Assembly (NCBI GenBank): GCA_034435975.1
Contig: DAOTWD010000127.1
Span: 10,612-74,611, forward strand
Direction of reading: 5' to 3'
DNA: 64,000 bases
Origin: CAKZQX01 sp034435975
GTDB taxonomy: Bacteria; Chloroflexota; Chloroflexia; Chloroflexales; Chloroflexaceae
Of the stretch, positions 9,443 through 18,101 are shown in pieces. A program made the position numbers and the translations under genes. The notes below the pieces were generated by a model. It was not told the origin of the DNA and ran no database searches. It saw nothing but the letters and a program-made list of their open reading frames with translations. Each line of letters starts with the position of its first letter. The first letter of the stretch is position 1.

Positions 9443-9532
9443 GTGTATCGTTGGAAATGTTCGTAGTGTGCATCAGCAAGCTGAACCAGAGCAAAGATAG
9501 AACTAAATGGATTAGTAGAAGCAGGTGTAGTA

Positions 9533-10303
9533 ATGACTGTTCTCCCGCCACTCCGCTTCTCGGTTTGTGTCGAGACCATCTTTAGCCACATTCCTTTTGA
9601 GCAACGCCTGGAACATGTGATGGATCAGGGCTTTACGGCGTTTGAATTCTGGCATCGTGATGGGAAAGACATGAATATCACGCTGGCGCTGAAGATGGCG
9701 CTCAATCTGGATGTGTGCGCGTTTGTGGGGAGCAAAGCCTCGCTGGTCGATCCCAACCAGCGTTCGCTGTTTATTGATGACATCACTCGTGCGGCAGGTC
9801 TGGCCGTTGATCTGTCGTGTGCGAACCTGATTGTCCATACAGGGACAGCTATTCCCAATATGCCCCGCACGCGGCAGCGCGAGAGTATCATTGAGGGTTT
9901 GCGTGAGGTCGCCCCCATCGCGGCCGATGCCGATGTGCAGATTGTGCTGGAGCCTCTCAATCGGATCGACTATCCGCAAACGTTCCTGGTGTCATCGGAT
10001 GAGGGGTTTGATATTATTCGCGCTGTCGATCATCCGAATGTGCGGTTACTCTTTAATATCTACCACCAGCAAATCAACGAGGGCAACCTGAGCATGCGCC
10101 TGAGCAACAACCTGGATTTGATCGGGCACATCCATGTCGCCGATGTGCCTGGCCGCCACGAGCCGGGCACGGGCGAAATTAACTATGAGCATATCTTTGG
10201 CCTGTTACGCGAGTGCAAGTACCAGGGCTATGTCGGGTTGGAGTATGTGCCCCTGGTGGACGCGGCCGCCAGCCTGCGGGCGGTACGGGCTTTGAGCCAG
10301 TAG
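9533..10303 (+). CDS. hyi: Hydroxypyruvate isomerase-like TIM-barrel protein
   Basis: The product has 256 residues, the usual length for this family. It belongs to the AP-endonuclease-2/xylose-isomerase-like TIM-barrel superfamily. Visible family features are the N-terminal RFSVCVETIF strand, FEFWHRDGKD, LEPLNRIDYP with the metal-ligand Glu, LFNIYHQQINEGNL, HIHVADVPGRHEPGTGEINY and the final GYVGLEYVP strand with another metal-ligand Glu. Family members interconvert hydroxypyruvate and tartronate semialdehyde in glyoxylate metabolism, while some relatives act on other short hydroxy-keto acids. A link to glycolate/glyoxylate handling is plausible, but the exact substrate is inferred. The ATG at 9533 has AGGTG about 7 bases upstream. 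Confidence 0.85.
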   Translation: MTVLPPLRFSVCVETIFSHIPFEQRLEHVMDQGFTAFEFWHRDGKDMNITLALKMALNLDVCAFVGSKASLVDPNQRSLFIDDITRAAGLAVDLSCANLIVHTGTAIPNMPRTRQRESIIEGLREVAPIAADADVQIVLEPLNRIDYPQTFLVSSDEGFDIIRAVDHPNVRLLFNIYHQQINEGNLSMRLSNNLDLIGHIHVADVPGRHEPGTGEINYEHIFGLLRECKYQGYVGLEYVPLVDAAASLRAVRALSQ

Positions 10304-10533
10304 CCCGGGCCTGTGCGCGCGGGCACCGTCCATCGGTGGGCGGATGGTCGTGCCTGTACGGTTTGCTTCTCCACGCCGCGCTGAAGCCGCGGCGCGGGCC
10401 ACGGTCGGCGAAGCCCGCCTGCGCTGCCTCCAATCGGCCACGCAGGCGGCCGCTGGTATGCGAGCTGGCGTCGTCTGGCCTCCGGCGAGTGGCAGCACGA
10501 GCAAGCAGAGACGTCACACCTTCTCCGTTGCCG

Positions 10534-10562
10534 TTGACAGCGCACGGGGCATCGTGTATACT
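10534..10562 (+). promoter_or_regulatory. Sigma-70-type promoter of tRNA-Arg
   Basis: TTGACA at 10534-10539 and TATACT at 10557-10562 are separated by exactly 17 bases. The -10 box ends 12 bases before the mature tRNA, leaving a very short 5' leader. This is the clearest housekeeping promoter in the window. Confidence 0.88.
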
Positions 10563-10574
10563 TTGAACTGGAGT

Positions 10575-10651
<77 letters not shown>

Positions 10652-10720
10652 TCTGGTGCTGCTGCAACCATATTCAACCTCCTGCACCGCCTCGCATGCT
10701 TACCGCCCCGTCGCCTGGTC

Positions 10721-11077
10721 TCATCGCTGCCCCACTACATCAGCCGGTCGTTCTTGCACCAGGCGGATGCCCGCACACGCAGCCAGCGTGCCCGCCTTGC
10801 GCTGCTGCACCATATCCAGCCAGATATACACCGCCAGTAATGCGTCTCTTTTCTGGGTAGGGGTGTCCGTGCGGCGGCGCGGTCGCCAGCGCGACCACTG
10901 CCACCATCGCCAGGATTGCCGCCTGTTGTCCAATAGGGTAAAACCCACCCAGGCATAGAGCAGCACCAGGGTCACATACTCGCGCCACGCCTGCCGTTGG
11001 GCAACCGTATCGGGCGTGTTCAGGATCGTCAGCAGTGCATTCAGCAGATCACGCCAGCGCCCATGCCGCAGCGTCAC
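10721..11077 (-). CDS. Hypothetical basic protein downstream of the tRNA
   Basis: The frame encodes 118 residues from a GTG at 11077. I do not recognise a family. The N-terminal half has two hydrophobic stretches, including TLVLLYAWVGFTLL. A strongly basic, Trp/Arg-rich segment (WRWWQWSRWRPRRR) follows, and the C-terminus is DALLAVYIWLDMVQQRKAG...GIRLVQERP, which looks protein-like. It overlaps the preceding minus-strand ORF by 29 bases. The two could be a coupled gene pair or one gene broken by a frameshift. Coding status is uncertain. Confidence 0.4.
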   Translation of the reverse strand: MTLRHGRWRDLLNALLTILNTPDTVAQRQAWREYVTLVLLYAWVGFTLLDNRRQSWRWWQWSRWRPRRRTDTPTQKRDALLAVYIWLDMVQQRKAGTLAACAGIRLVQERPADVVGQR

Positions 11078-11285
11078 GGGGATTTGCCATCTCGTTGAGC
11101 AGGGCCTGTGCCTGATGATAGTTACCGGCCTCTATTTTCTCGAATATATCGGCGAGGGCGAGGTCGCGGGAGAGGTTATTTTCGTGCATGCGAGTACGAG
11201 CGCAATCAAGCATCCGTTGGCGATCGTACGGACGCGGGGGGTCGAGAAGCAGTTCGTTCTCCGCTTCCTCGCACCAGGTACCCAA
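11049..11285 (-). CDS. Small hypothetical acidic/helical protein
   Basis: This 78-residue frame contains a convincing amphipathic helical stretch (RDLALADIFEKIEAGNYHQAQALLNEM). Its family is not recognised. The 3' end overlaps the next minus-strand ORF (118 residues) by 29 bases, so the two may be co-translated. Without homologues this could also be the N-terminal part of a frameshifted gene spanning 10721-11285. Confidence 0.4.
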   Translation of the reverse strand: MGTWCEEAENELLLDPPRPYDRQRMLDCARTRMHENNLSRDLALADIFEKIEAGNYHQAQALLNEMANPRDAAAWALA

Positions 11286-11541
11286 CGTCTCTGGTTGCTG
11301 GTGAGCCGGATAGGCTCTAAGTGGTCACCAGTTCGCCTCAGTCTTCTGCCATGTCCATCCTGTGCCGCCCTGTTGCCCAGGAAGGGGTCAACACTGCGCA
11401 GATGAATCAGGCTATCTACCATTGATGTAACCCGGTGGGCGCAGATTGCATCACAGTGAGTGTATCCGGCACAGTCGTGATGTTCAGGATTGACGCGGTT
11501 CTCATCTGCGATCAACCATGATACAACAAAGGAGGTACCAA

Positions 11542-12843
11542 TTGCAGGCACAACCAGCACGACGTCGCAATGCTATGTGTTTCTTGCCGCCTGCACGACG
11601 ACGCGGGGCGGCGCTTCTCTGGTGGGGGTTACCCCTGTTCGCCATTGGGGGCTGGTTCTATCCCTATCTGGGCTTCGTAATGATCTTCTGTATGCTGGCT
11701 CCTGTGGTGGTCAGTACCGTGCGAGGGCGGTACTGGTGTGGGTGGGTTTGTCCACGTGGGTCGTTCTTCGATTATGTTATGGGGCGCTTTAGCCGGAATA
11801 AACCGGCACCGCAATGGCTGCGTAGCCGGAACTTTCGGATTGGCATGCTGATCTTTCTGATGACGATGATGGCGGTGCAGATCAGCAATGCCTGGCCCGA
11901 CCCGCAGGCGATCGGGCGTGTCTTTATTTTGCTGCTGACGGTGACAACTGTGGCGGGGATCGGGCTGGCACTGGCCTATAAGCCACGTACCTGGTGTTCC
12001 TTCTGTCCAATGGGGACAATGTCGAGCTGGTTTGCCCATGGCAAACAGGCGCTTGTTGTGAGCGATGCTTGCCGAAACTGTTCGGCATGTGCTACACTCT
12101 GCCCGATGGGTCTCACCCCCCAGCAGGTGGATAGCACACACGCTGATTGTATCAAATGTACGATCTGTGTGACCCGCTGTCCTCCGAAAGCACTGACCTT
12201 TACTCCGGTGTATTCGTGGCGTATGATACTTTTCAAACCGTTTGAGGTTCTGTTGCAGAGTCAATCCTATCGGAGTGTCCTGTATGTGCTGCTTGGATTG
12301 CCGTTGGGCCTCCTGTACTGGATGATGCTGCTGGTGGGATGGAGTCTGGGGGGTATGTTGACAGTCGTGACCATCGGGATGCCACTGCTGCTCATGACAT
12401 TGACGGTTACCCGACTGCTGGCCCGCTTTGAGCGCTGGCAGGCGTCGGTACTGCTGGGCCAGGTTATGCCGGTACCGGCTTTACCAGAGACAACCGGTGC
12501 GGGCTTCTGGGGACGGTTAGGGACACAGGTGCGTGACCCGGCGTTGTTACGGAGTATGGCCTATCTGCTCCTCAAGTTCCCGCTGAGCCTGCTCCCGTTC
12601 GTGCTGGCGCTGAGTCTGTCGGTAGTGAGCCTGCTCTTGATTACCGCACCGTTCACCTATGACCTCGTGGTGTTGCGCCTGGCATCCTGGCAGGTAACAA
12701 CACTGCCGGAGGCGCTGGGTGTTGCCTTGCTGGGTCTGATCTGTGGCACGTGCGGATTGCATCTGGTACAGGCTCTGGCATCCAGGCTGGGTCGCGTTGC
12801 GTATCTGCTGCTCAGTGCAGAGGAGGAGCAACGGTGTGGATGA
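11542..12843 (+). CDS. Membrane 4Fe-4S ferredoxin-type protein (NapH/NosR-like)
   Basis: The product has 433 residues from the TTG at 11542, which sits 7 bases after a near-perfect AAAGGAGG. An upstream in-frame ATG at 11518 has no such site. The protein has a NapH/NosR-like polytopic core, including transmembrane stretches near FVMIFCMLAPVVVS and IGMLIFLMTMMAV. It carries the CGWVCPRGS and CSFCPMG motifs, then two 4Fe-4S ferredoxin motifs (CRNCSACATLCP and CIKCTICVTRCP). More membrane helices and a unique C-terminal half follow. Proteins of this class move electrons between the quinone pool and extracytoplasmic enzymes. No nap or nos genes are nearby, so the partner is unknown. Confidence 0.85.
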   Translation: MQAQPARRRNAMCFLPPARRRGAALLWWGLPLFAIGGWFYPYLGFVMIFCMLAPVVVSTVRGRYWCGWVCPRGSFFDYVMGRFSRNKPAPQWLRSRNFRIGMLIFLMTMMAVQISNAWPDPQAIGRVFILLLTVTTVAGIGLALAYKPRTWCSFCPMGTMSSWFAHGKQALVVSDACRNCSACATLCPMGLTPQQVDSTHADCIKCTICVTRCPPKALTFTPVYSWRMILFKPFEVLLQSQSYRSVLYVLLGLPLGLLYWMMLLVGWSLGGMLTVVTIGMPLLLMTLTVTRLLARFERWQASVLLGQVMPVPALPETTGAGFWGRLGTQVRDPALLRSMAYLLLKFPLSLLPFVLALSLSVVSLLLITAPFTYDLVVLRLASWQVTTLPEALGVALLGLICGTCGLHLVQALASRLGRVAYLLLSAEEEQRCG

Positions 12844-12972
12844 CCGCATAGCGGGTGTCAGAGACGGGCCGTGGTGCCACCGGCAAGCCTGTAGCGCCAG
12901 TGCCGGGCACCACGGCTCTTTCGGCGCTGTATCGGCAAATCGCATAGATCAGGCCGGAATCATCAAGCATGG

Positions 12973-12997
12973 AAGACCCGGCGTTAGCCCGGGTCTT
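12973..12997. terminator. Hairpin between convergent genes
   Basis: A perfect 9-bp stem, AAGACCCGG / CCGGGTCTT, encloses a 7-base loop in the 183-base gap between the ferredoxin-type gene (ends 12843) and the minus-strand lipoprotein (ends 13027). No T tract follows on either strand. It is placed and shaped as a bidirectional terminator. Confidence 0.6.
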
Positions 12998-13026
12998 GAT
13001 CCGTATGGCAATCAAATTCCTGTACC

Positions 13027-14931
13027 TTAGTGTTCAAGCTGTATGATCCCACGATCAGCCGAATAAAGTTGACCGCGGGTACCCTCTGCCAGATTCCAGA
13101 ACCAGAGTGATGTCGCGCCGTGGGGCACAATCGCCCCGGAACCGCGTGGCCCGGGGCGCGGGCGGGGAGTGGTAACATAAGCCAGGCCATCCGGTAGCGC
13201 CGTGGTAGCGCCGATCGTGCCCAGGCTGCGCCCGGCAGCAATGATCTGCTCCTGCCCGGTTCTGGTATAACGATGGAGGGTATAGTCGTGGATCAATGTC
13301 GAGGCACAGATCGTGGTCATATAAAACAACGTCCCATCCGCACTCCAGGCCAGCGGGCGCATCCAGTACCCCTCGTTTAAGGTGCGGCGCCGCACTCCAT
13401 TGGCATCCAGCAGCAGCAGGTCAGCCCCGGTATTGTCAGAACGGAGCGCCTCAATTGCAATGGTGCGGCCATCGGGTGCAACCAGGGGTGTCCCGAAGCC
13501 GCGATAATTCGTGTCGAGTACCAGGTCAGCTCCAATATCGCGTTCGGCATCTTCGGCAAAGCGTAGCAAAAACAACGTACTGCGCCCATCCTGAGCATTG
13601 GCCGGATAGATCAGCGTCTCGGCATTGATCCACCGGGGATGCACGCGACTCCACTCATCACCGCCGGCAATGCGTTGTGCTCGACCACCACGTACTGGAA
13701 CCGACCAGATGCTGCGCTGGACAGGTGACAACCCCGTCTCATCAACACTGAAGACGATTGTCTGTCCATCAGGGCTGAAAGCTGGATGATCACAATTGAT
13801 ACCGACGGCCGCGATCTGGCGTGGATTGGAGCCATCAGCCTGCATTGTCCATAGCGTGCCGGGGACAGCAAAGGTCGTCTCTGAAGGGTCAATACCTGGC
13901 AGGGCGCGACAGAAAGCGATCATTGATCCATCGGGGCTGACGGCCAGGGATAGCTCCTCCGCTGGCGATCGGGTCAGGTTAACCGGCCCGGCTCCTCGGT
14001 CAGGTTGGCGTCGGGGGGACGGCGTTCCGGTGGGTGTCCTAGTGAGGGGCATATCCGACGTCGGCGTAGGGACGAGTGTTACACCCGGAGCATCAATACG
14101 CCAGATATCACCGTCCAGTAAAAAGAAGAGCGGAGCAGTTGCCTGACTGGAACCGCTGCCAAGCGGGAGCGTTAGCTGATCACTGGACTCGACCAGAGGT
14201 GAGGTAAGTGCTACCTCGATCAAGAGCTGCGACCGGTCAGCCGTGAGTGACAGGCGATAGGGCACGGGTTCATTTAGGGCCACAACGATGGTGGCTCCCG
14301 CATCGGTCTCTGTGTCATAACGTACATCGACGCGGCTCACCATGCGGGTCTGGGTAAACGTCAGTGTTTCGGTGGGAATAGTTTCGCGGAACGCTTCATC
14401 ATGGAGCCAGCCCGGTAGTTCGACCTGCACGACGTAGGGACCAGGGGCCACCGGTTCACCCGTTATCAGGGTAAAGTCTCGTTCGTTCAGTACGTGGGCG
14501 GCAGCATTCAGCGGAGCCGAATCCGGGGCTACCTCGAAGTCAACCACAATACGTTCAAACGCCGGAAACCCACGGGCGGACACCTGATTCAAGCGGGCCG
14601 AAAACCGGCTCTGAGCGAGTGGATCGGTTTGCTGGTTACAAAAGCTAAAAGCTTGCAATGCCGGGTTAGTCGTCGGAGTAGGTGGAAACGGTGTTGGAGT
14701 GGGTGATGGAGTGGCGGTGGGTGTTGCGGTTGGGCCAACGGTTGCGGTTGGGGTCAGCGTAGGCGTCGTGGTGGGTGTTGCCGAGGGCGTGCCGGCGATA
14801 ATTGTCTCAATATTCGCAATCTGTTCCGCTTCGCGAACCTGAGTACATCCCGTTACCACAAACACCAGCGCATAACACAACAGCATCCATATACAGAAAT
14901 AGCCGATGGATCTTCGCCTGAATACCTTCAT
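13027..14931 (-). CDS. Lipoprotein with Pro/Thr linker, AMIN-like region and WD40/TolB-type propeller
   Basis: The product has 634 residues from the ATG at 14931, chosen because it directly precedes a lipoprotein signal with lipobox VVTGC. Upstream in-frame codons lie inside the regulator gene. After the lipidated Cys comes a Pro/Thr-rich linker (about 50-90). A beta-rich segment (about 100-260) resembles AMIN-like cell-surface domains. The C-terminal half has PD40/TolB-like blades (SLAVSPDGSMIAF, PAFSPDGQTIVFS, PLVAPDGRTIAIE, PLAWSADGTLFYM). It is probably displayed on the outer face of the cytoplasmic membrane, and no catalytic site is seen. It starts 25 bases after the LuxR-type regulator and is almost certainly co-transcribed with it. 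Confidence 0.85.
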   Translation of the reverse strand: MKVFRRRSIGYFCIWMLLCYALVFVVTGCTQVREAEQIANIETIIAGTPSATPTTTPTLTPTATVGPTATPTATPSPTPTPFPPTPTTNPALQAFSFCNQQTDPLAQSRFSARLNQVSARGFPAFERIVVDFEVAPDSAPLNAAAHVLNERDFTLITGEPVAPGPYVVQVELPGWLHDEAFRETIPTETLTFTQTRMVSRVDVRYDTETDAGATIVVALNEPVPYRLSLTADRSQLLIEVALTSPLVESSDQLTLPLGSGSSQATAPLFFLLDGDIWRIDAPGVTLVPTPTSDMPLTRTPTGTPSPRRQPDRGAGPVNLTRSPAEELSLAVSPDGSMIAFCRALPGIDPSETTFAVPGTLWTMQADGSNPRQIAAVGINCDHPAFSPDGQTIVFSVDETGLSPVQRSIWSVPVRGGRAQRIAGGDEWSRVHPRWINAETLIYPANAQDGRSTLFLLRFAEDAERDIGADLVLDTNYRGFGTPLVAPDGRTIAIEALRSDNTGADLLLLDANGVRRRTLNEGYWMRPLAWSADGTLFYMTTICASTLIHDYTLHRYTRTGQEQIIAAGRSLGTIGATTALPDGLAYVTTPRPRPGPRGSGAIVPHGATSLWFWNLAEGTRGQLYSADRGIIQLEH

Positions 14932-14956
14932 GCCAGAAGCAGTCCTTAGCCTTTCA

Positions 14957-15643
14957 CTAATCACCAGGGAGTGCCACTTTAATCCACCCGCGGCGCATAG
15001 CATAGACCACGGCCTGCGTGCGGTCATTGACCGCCAGCTTACGCAGAATAGAGGAAACGTGGTTCTTGACCGTCTGGTTACTAATATCAAGCAACAGGGC
15101 AATTTCCTTGTTGGTACGCCCGGCAGCGATGAGTTCTAGCACCTGCAACTCCCGTGGAGAAAGGGGAGAATAGACACTCTGCGTATCCTCGTCAACCGCC
15201 ATCTGGCGAAACGCTCCCAGAACCTGGGCGGCTACTTCGGGTAGCGAGAGAACCAGATCGTTGATCGGGTAGGTTCCTTTGCGCACCTCATAGAGCGTAA
15301 TCAAGAGATCGTCCCATGAGATATTACGCGGGACAAACGCCGCTACACCTGCCCGAATAGCCTTGACCACCTGCTGCCCGTCAATAGATGAGCTTAACAG
15401 AATAATGCCTACATGGGGATGCGACCGTTTGATTGCCCGTGAGACTTCTAGCCCATTCACCCCTGGGAGGTCGATCTCCATCAAGACCAGATCGGGATCG
15501 GTATAATCCACCAGTTGGATCGCCTGTTGCCCATTACTCGCTTCACCAGCAATCCGAAAATCGGGCAGTGTTGCCAGATTATGGCGCAATCCTTCGCGGA
15601 AGAAGGTATGGGCATGAACAACGACAATCGAGGTACTATTCAC
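14957..15643 (-). CDS. NarL/LuxR-type regulator with degenerate receiver domain
   Basis: The product has 228 residues from the GTG at 15643, which has GAGAGGGG about 8 bases upstream. Longer in-frame starts reach 15826 but add non-conserved sequence. The receiver fold is clear (FFREGL, VLMEIDLPGVNGLEV, IILLSSS, GVAAFVPR). The usual acidic pair of the VDDH motif is replaced by His-Ala, the phosphoryl-accepting Asp is Glu56, and the conserved Lys is Arg. The C-terminal LuxR HTH (about 160-225, SPRELQVLELIAAGRTNKEIA) is intact. It is therefore likely a DNA-binding regulator that does not rely on ordinary phosphorylation. The lipoprotein gene follows 25 bases downstream. Confidence 0.88.
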   Translation of the reverse strand: MNSTSIVVVHAHTFFREGLRHNLATLPDFRIAGEASNGQQAIQLVDYTDPDLVLMEIDLPGVNGLEVSRAIKRSHPHVGIILLSSSIDGQQVVKAIRAGVAAFVPRNISWDDLLITLYEVRKGTYPINDLVLSLPEVAAQVLGAFRQMAVDEDTQSVYSPLSPRELQVLELIAAGRTNKEIALLLDISNQTVKNHVSSILRKLAVNDRTQAVVYAMRRGWIKVALPGD

Positions 15644-16003
15644 GAACGATACCCCTCTCAACTGAACAGAAAGGCCAATGTACGATACGCCACGGTTTGG
15701 TGAAAGGACACATACGTATGCATCATTGTACAAGCACTCAGTCGTGCTAGGCGGCATGGACATAGTGCTGACGGAAACCCGGCAGTAGGATAAAAGTACT
15801 ATAGTCCATTTTGATAGAAAAAGCAAACACGCAGAAAGGTGCAGGCTATGAATGGACGATCAGGCCATACCGCGAATAGAACCACAAATGCAGGAACGGA
15901 GTGTACCACTGCGGATTATAAAGAGCGGCCACGGCCATTCGTATGGGTTGCACTCCTGGCGCAGATCAGGCGGAGCGCATGCCGACCGACAGAGCGATAT
16001 GCT
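15644..16003. other. 360-base gap upstream of the regulator
   Basis: The gap lies between dnaN (ends 16004) and the LuxR-type regulator (starts 15643), both on the minus strand. It should hold the regulator promoter and the dnaN terminator. An AT-rich stretch at about 15785-15835 contains TATAGT-like hexamers on the minus strand, but no convincing promoter pair. No gene is supported. Confidence 0.3.
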
Positions 16004-17137
16004 TTAATGTCTAATCGTCATGGGCATAATAAGATGAACATATCCATCCTGGCCAATCGGCTTGAATACCCCCGGATTCTGGGCCGTCTGCGTCTCGATT
16101 GATACTTGAGCCGTTTTGATCGCATTCAATGCTTCAGCCAGATATTTCACATTCAGCGCAATCTGCCCGCCTTCGCCATGGATCATACCGTCCAGTTCAC
16201 CTGTATTATCCCCTACCTCGGCCGCATTGGCGCTAATAGTTAGTTTGCCGGGACTGAGATCGGTTCCTGCTTCCATTGTCAGCCTGGCAATATTCTGGCT
16301 GGCACTGGCAAAGAAGGATGCCAGTTTCACCGCTTTGGCGAGTTCCTGGGTTTCCAGCACGGCGCGGGTCGCATAATTGGATGGAATAATGCGCTCAAAA
16401 TCGGGGAATTTGCCATCGATCAGCCGCGAGACCAGGTCGGTCGACTCAGTGTGGAACAGCACCTGATTACCATCAGGCGTTAATACAAGAAACACCGTTT
16501 CTGTATCACCGATAATGCGCCCTAACTCGCTCAAGGCGCGGGCCGGCACAATAAACTCCTGTGATGTAGGAACCGGCTCCGGGAGATTGACGGTGCGTTT
16601 CGCCAGGCGAAACCCGTCTGCAGCAGCAAAAATGGCCTCGTTGCCCCGCAGGCGCATTAACACCCCGGCCAGAACCGGGCGTGATTCGTCGTTGGCGGCA
16701 GCGAAGGCGACCTGATCGATCGCCTCGCGCAGCAGACTGGCAGGCAAGGCCGCGATTGCCGGACGATCGACAACGGTTGGAATCGGTGGAAACTGATCAG
16801 CTTCAATGCCTTTCATGTTGTTGGTAAAACGGGCGCAGGTCAGGTTGACCGCCTGCGTTCGTGAGTCGAGGCTGATGGTAATTGTATCGTTAGGCAGACT
16901 GCCCACCACATCATTCAACAGACGTGCCGGAATCGTAATCGCTCCCTCTTCCTGCACCTGGGCCCCAATCCAGCATGTAATCCCAATATCGAGGTTTGTT
17001 GCCGCCAGTTTGAGCCGGCCGTGATCGGTAGCCAGGAGAATATTGGAAAGGATGGGGAGCGTGCTCTTTCCGGCCACGGCGTGGCTCACTGTTGCCAGGC
17101 CACGTTTCAGATTTTCCTGGTGGCATGAGAGTTTCAT
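16004..17137 (-). CDS. dnaN: DNA polymerase III beta subunit (sliding clamp)
   Basis: The product is a 377-residue clamp subunit of standard length, folding into three similar domains. Typical features are the N-terminal LSNILLATDHGRLKLAATNLDIGI block, the middle RPVLAGVLMRLRGNEAIFAAADGFRLAKRTV block and the C-terminal tail PIGQDGYVHLIMPM. The clamp encircles DNA and tethers polymerase III and repair factors. The ATG at 17137 has AAGGA about 7 bases upstream. The gene stands alone here, with no dnaA, recF or gyrB beside it and no cluster of DnaA boxes. Confidence 0.97.
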   Translation of the reverse strand: MKLSCHQENLKRGLATVSHAVAGKSTLPILSNILLATDHGRLKLAATNLDIGITCWIGAQVQEEGAITIPARLLNDVVGSLPNDTITISLDSRTQAVNLTCARFTNNMKGIEADQFPPIPTVVDRPAIAALPASLLREAIDQVAFAAANDESRPVLAGVLMRLRGNEAIFAAADGFRLAKRTVNLPEPVPTSQEFIVPARALSELGRIIGDTETVFLVLTPDGNQVLFHTESTDLVSRLIDGKFPDFERIIPSNYATRAVLETQELAKAVKLASFFASASQNIARLTMEAGTDLSPGKLTISANAAEVGDNTGELDGMIHGEGGQIALNVKYLAEALNAIKTAQVSIETQTAQNPGVFKPIGQDGYVHLIMPMTIRH

Positions 17138-17240
17138 ACAAATTCCTTATCGTGCTAATAACGAATGAAAGACCCTGTGTGTTCCACAGGAGGCACGTAT
17201 CCTCAGCACATAGTCAGGTATGGAGATAGAGGGCGATGCA

Positions 17241-17249
17241 ATTATAGCA
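17241..17249 (-). promoter_or_regulatory. Extended -10 promoter candidate for dnaN
   Basis: On the minus strand TGCTATAAT (a TATAAT preceded by TGn) lies about 104 bases upstream of the dnaN start. No good -35 is present, as is normal for extended -10 promoters. The leader contains a small CCTGTG/CACAGG hairpin. Confidence 0.5.
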
Positions 17250-17421
17250 CAGGTTATTGCCCACCGTGTAATGCGAGGGGCTTTGGTAGTTGCTCATGGC
17301 TGGGAGGACGACATTTGGCTTAATGTCCATTGTATCTCATGGTGCCACAGAGATATAAACCACAAAGTCTTCCGAAATATGAACCGTTACGGGGCTTTTG
17401 TGCCACTATCCAGAGCACTGG

Positions 17422-17450
17422 TTGACATAGGTAGATCCTCTGCGTAGAAT
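17422..17450 (+). promoter_or_regulatory. Strong sigma-70-type promoter in the dnaN-pepA gap
   Basis: TTGACA (17422-17427) is followed after exactly 17 bases by TAGAAT (17445-17450), matching the consensus at 11 of 12 positions. The expected start site falls at about 17457, almost on the ATG of a 58-codon frame at 17460. The transcript would be leaderless or non-coding. It is too far from pepA (18102) to be its obvious promoter. Confidence 0.65.
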
Positions 17451-17459
17451 AAGGGCAAC

Positions 17460-17636
17460 ATGCAGCAACAGCAGCAAGAATCTTCATCCTGGGTAGTTGT
17501 GCCTACGATGATCATGATAAGCGAGATCTCACCACAGCAAGAGATAGAGAACGCAGAGGTCGCGGTAGTGGTTCGTGGTTCGGTATCTGTTGCGTCTCAC
17601 TCTACGCTCTGCGGTACATACAGCTCATTGTTATGA
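17460..17636 (+). CDS. Possible 58-residue small protein
   Basis: This short frame begins with ATG ten bases after a near-consensus promoter. A weak AAGGG lies immediately upstream, and the predicted start site makes the mRNA nearly leaderless. The product starts with a Gln run (MQQQQQESSSW), has hydrophobic and acidic middle segments (EIENAEVAVVVRGSV), and ends in a Ser/Thr-rich tail. I recognise no family. The same interval may instead be a non-coding RNA, since hairpins follow directly. Confidence 0.3.
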   Translation: MQQQQQESSSWVVVPTMIMISEISPQQEIENAEVAVVVRGSVSVASHSTLCGTYSSLL

Positions 17637-17639
17637 TCC

Positions 17640-17810
17640 GTGTGCCCCTGTTCAGGTGGGAGTGGGCAGGAAGGTCATTGCCCCTGCCCATCCTGCGGGA
17701 GAACGTTCCCCTGAACGGGGACGTGATCCATTATTGCTACGGATAGTGTCTGGCTACAGTGACCCGATCGTGTCCTTCCGGTGGCAAGATGCTGGCCATC
17801 TTGCGCTGCC
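17640..17810 (+). ncRNA. Candidate structured RNA: three successive hairpins
   Basis: Three hairpins follow the promoter at 17422. At 17663-17690 an 8-bp stem, TGGGCAGG/CCTGCCCA, has a 12-base loop. At about 17703-17725 CCCC/GGGG is flanked by ACGT/ACGT with one bulge. At 17784-17804 an 8-bp stem, GCAAGATG/CATCTTGC, has a 5-base loop. They could be parts of a small RNA or stacked terminators. No known RNA family (SRP, 6S, tmRNA, RNase P) is recognised. The rest of the 963-base gap between dnaN and pepA shows no gene. Confidence 0.3.
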
Positions 17811-18101
17811 TGATTGTCATGAGAAACTGTCAATGAATCCTGAACTTTTCCCTGATGTCATAATCGGGCGAATACATGGTACAATCAAAAAACATTCTAT
17901 GATCGGGATGTAGACAGTGGAGATACACGATACCGTTGCACTCCGACCAGGGTGATTCTGGCGCTTGATCGGGCGTTATCTCTGCTCGGTATGGTTGCCA
18001 GGTGTACTGTCGTGGTACCACAAGACCATACCCTTGCCTGTCGTCAGTGTCTGATCAAACGAAGTAAGCATAGCAGTGTCTGATGTGGGGAATAATATAA
18101 T

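Noticed and set aside
17663..17690. SRP or other known small RNA
   Set aside because: The hairpin lacks the conserved SRP GGAA-loop motif and flanking bases, and no known RNA signature matches.
17138..18101. Replication origin beside dnaN
   Set aside because: No cluster of TTATNCACA boxes, no dnaA, and no AT-rich unwinding region beyond ordinary promoter DNA were found.
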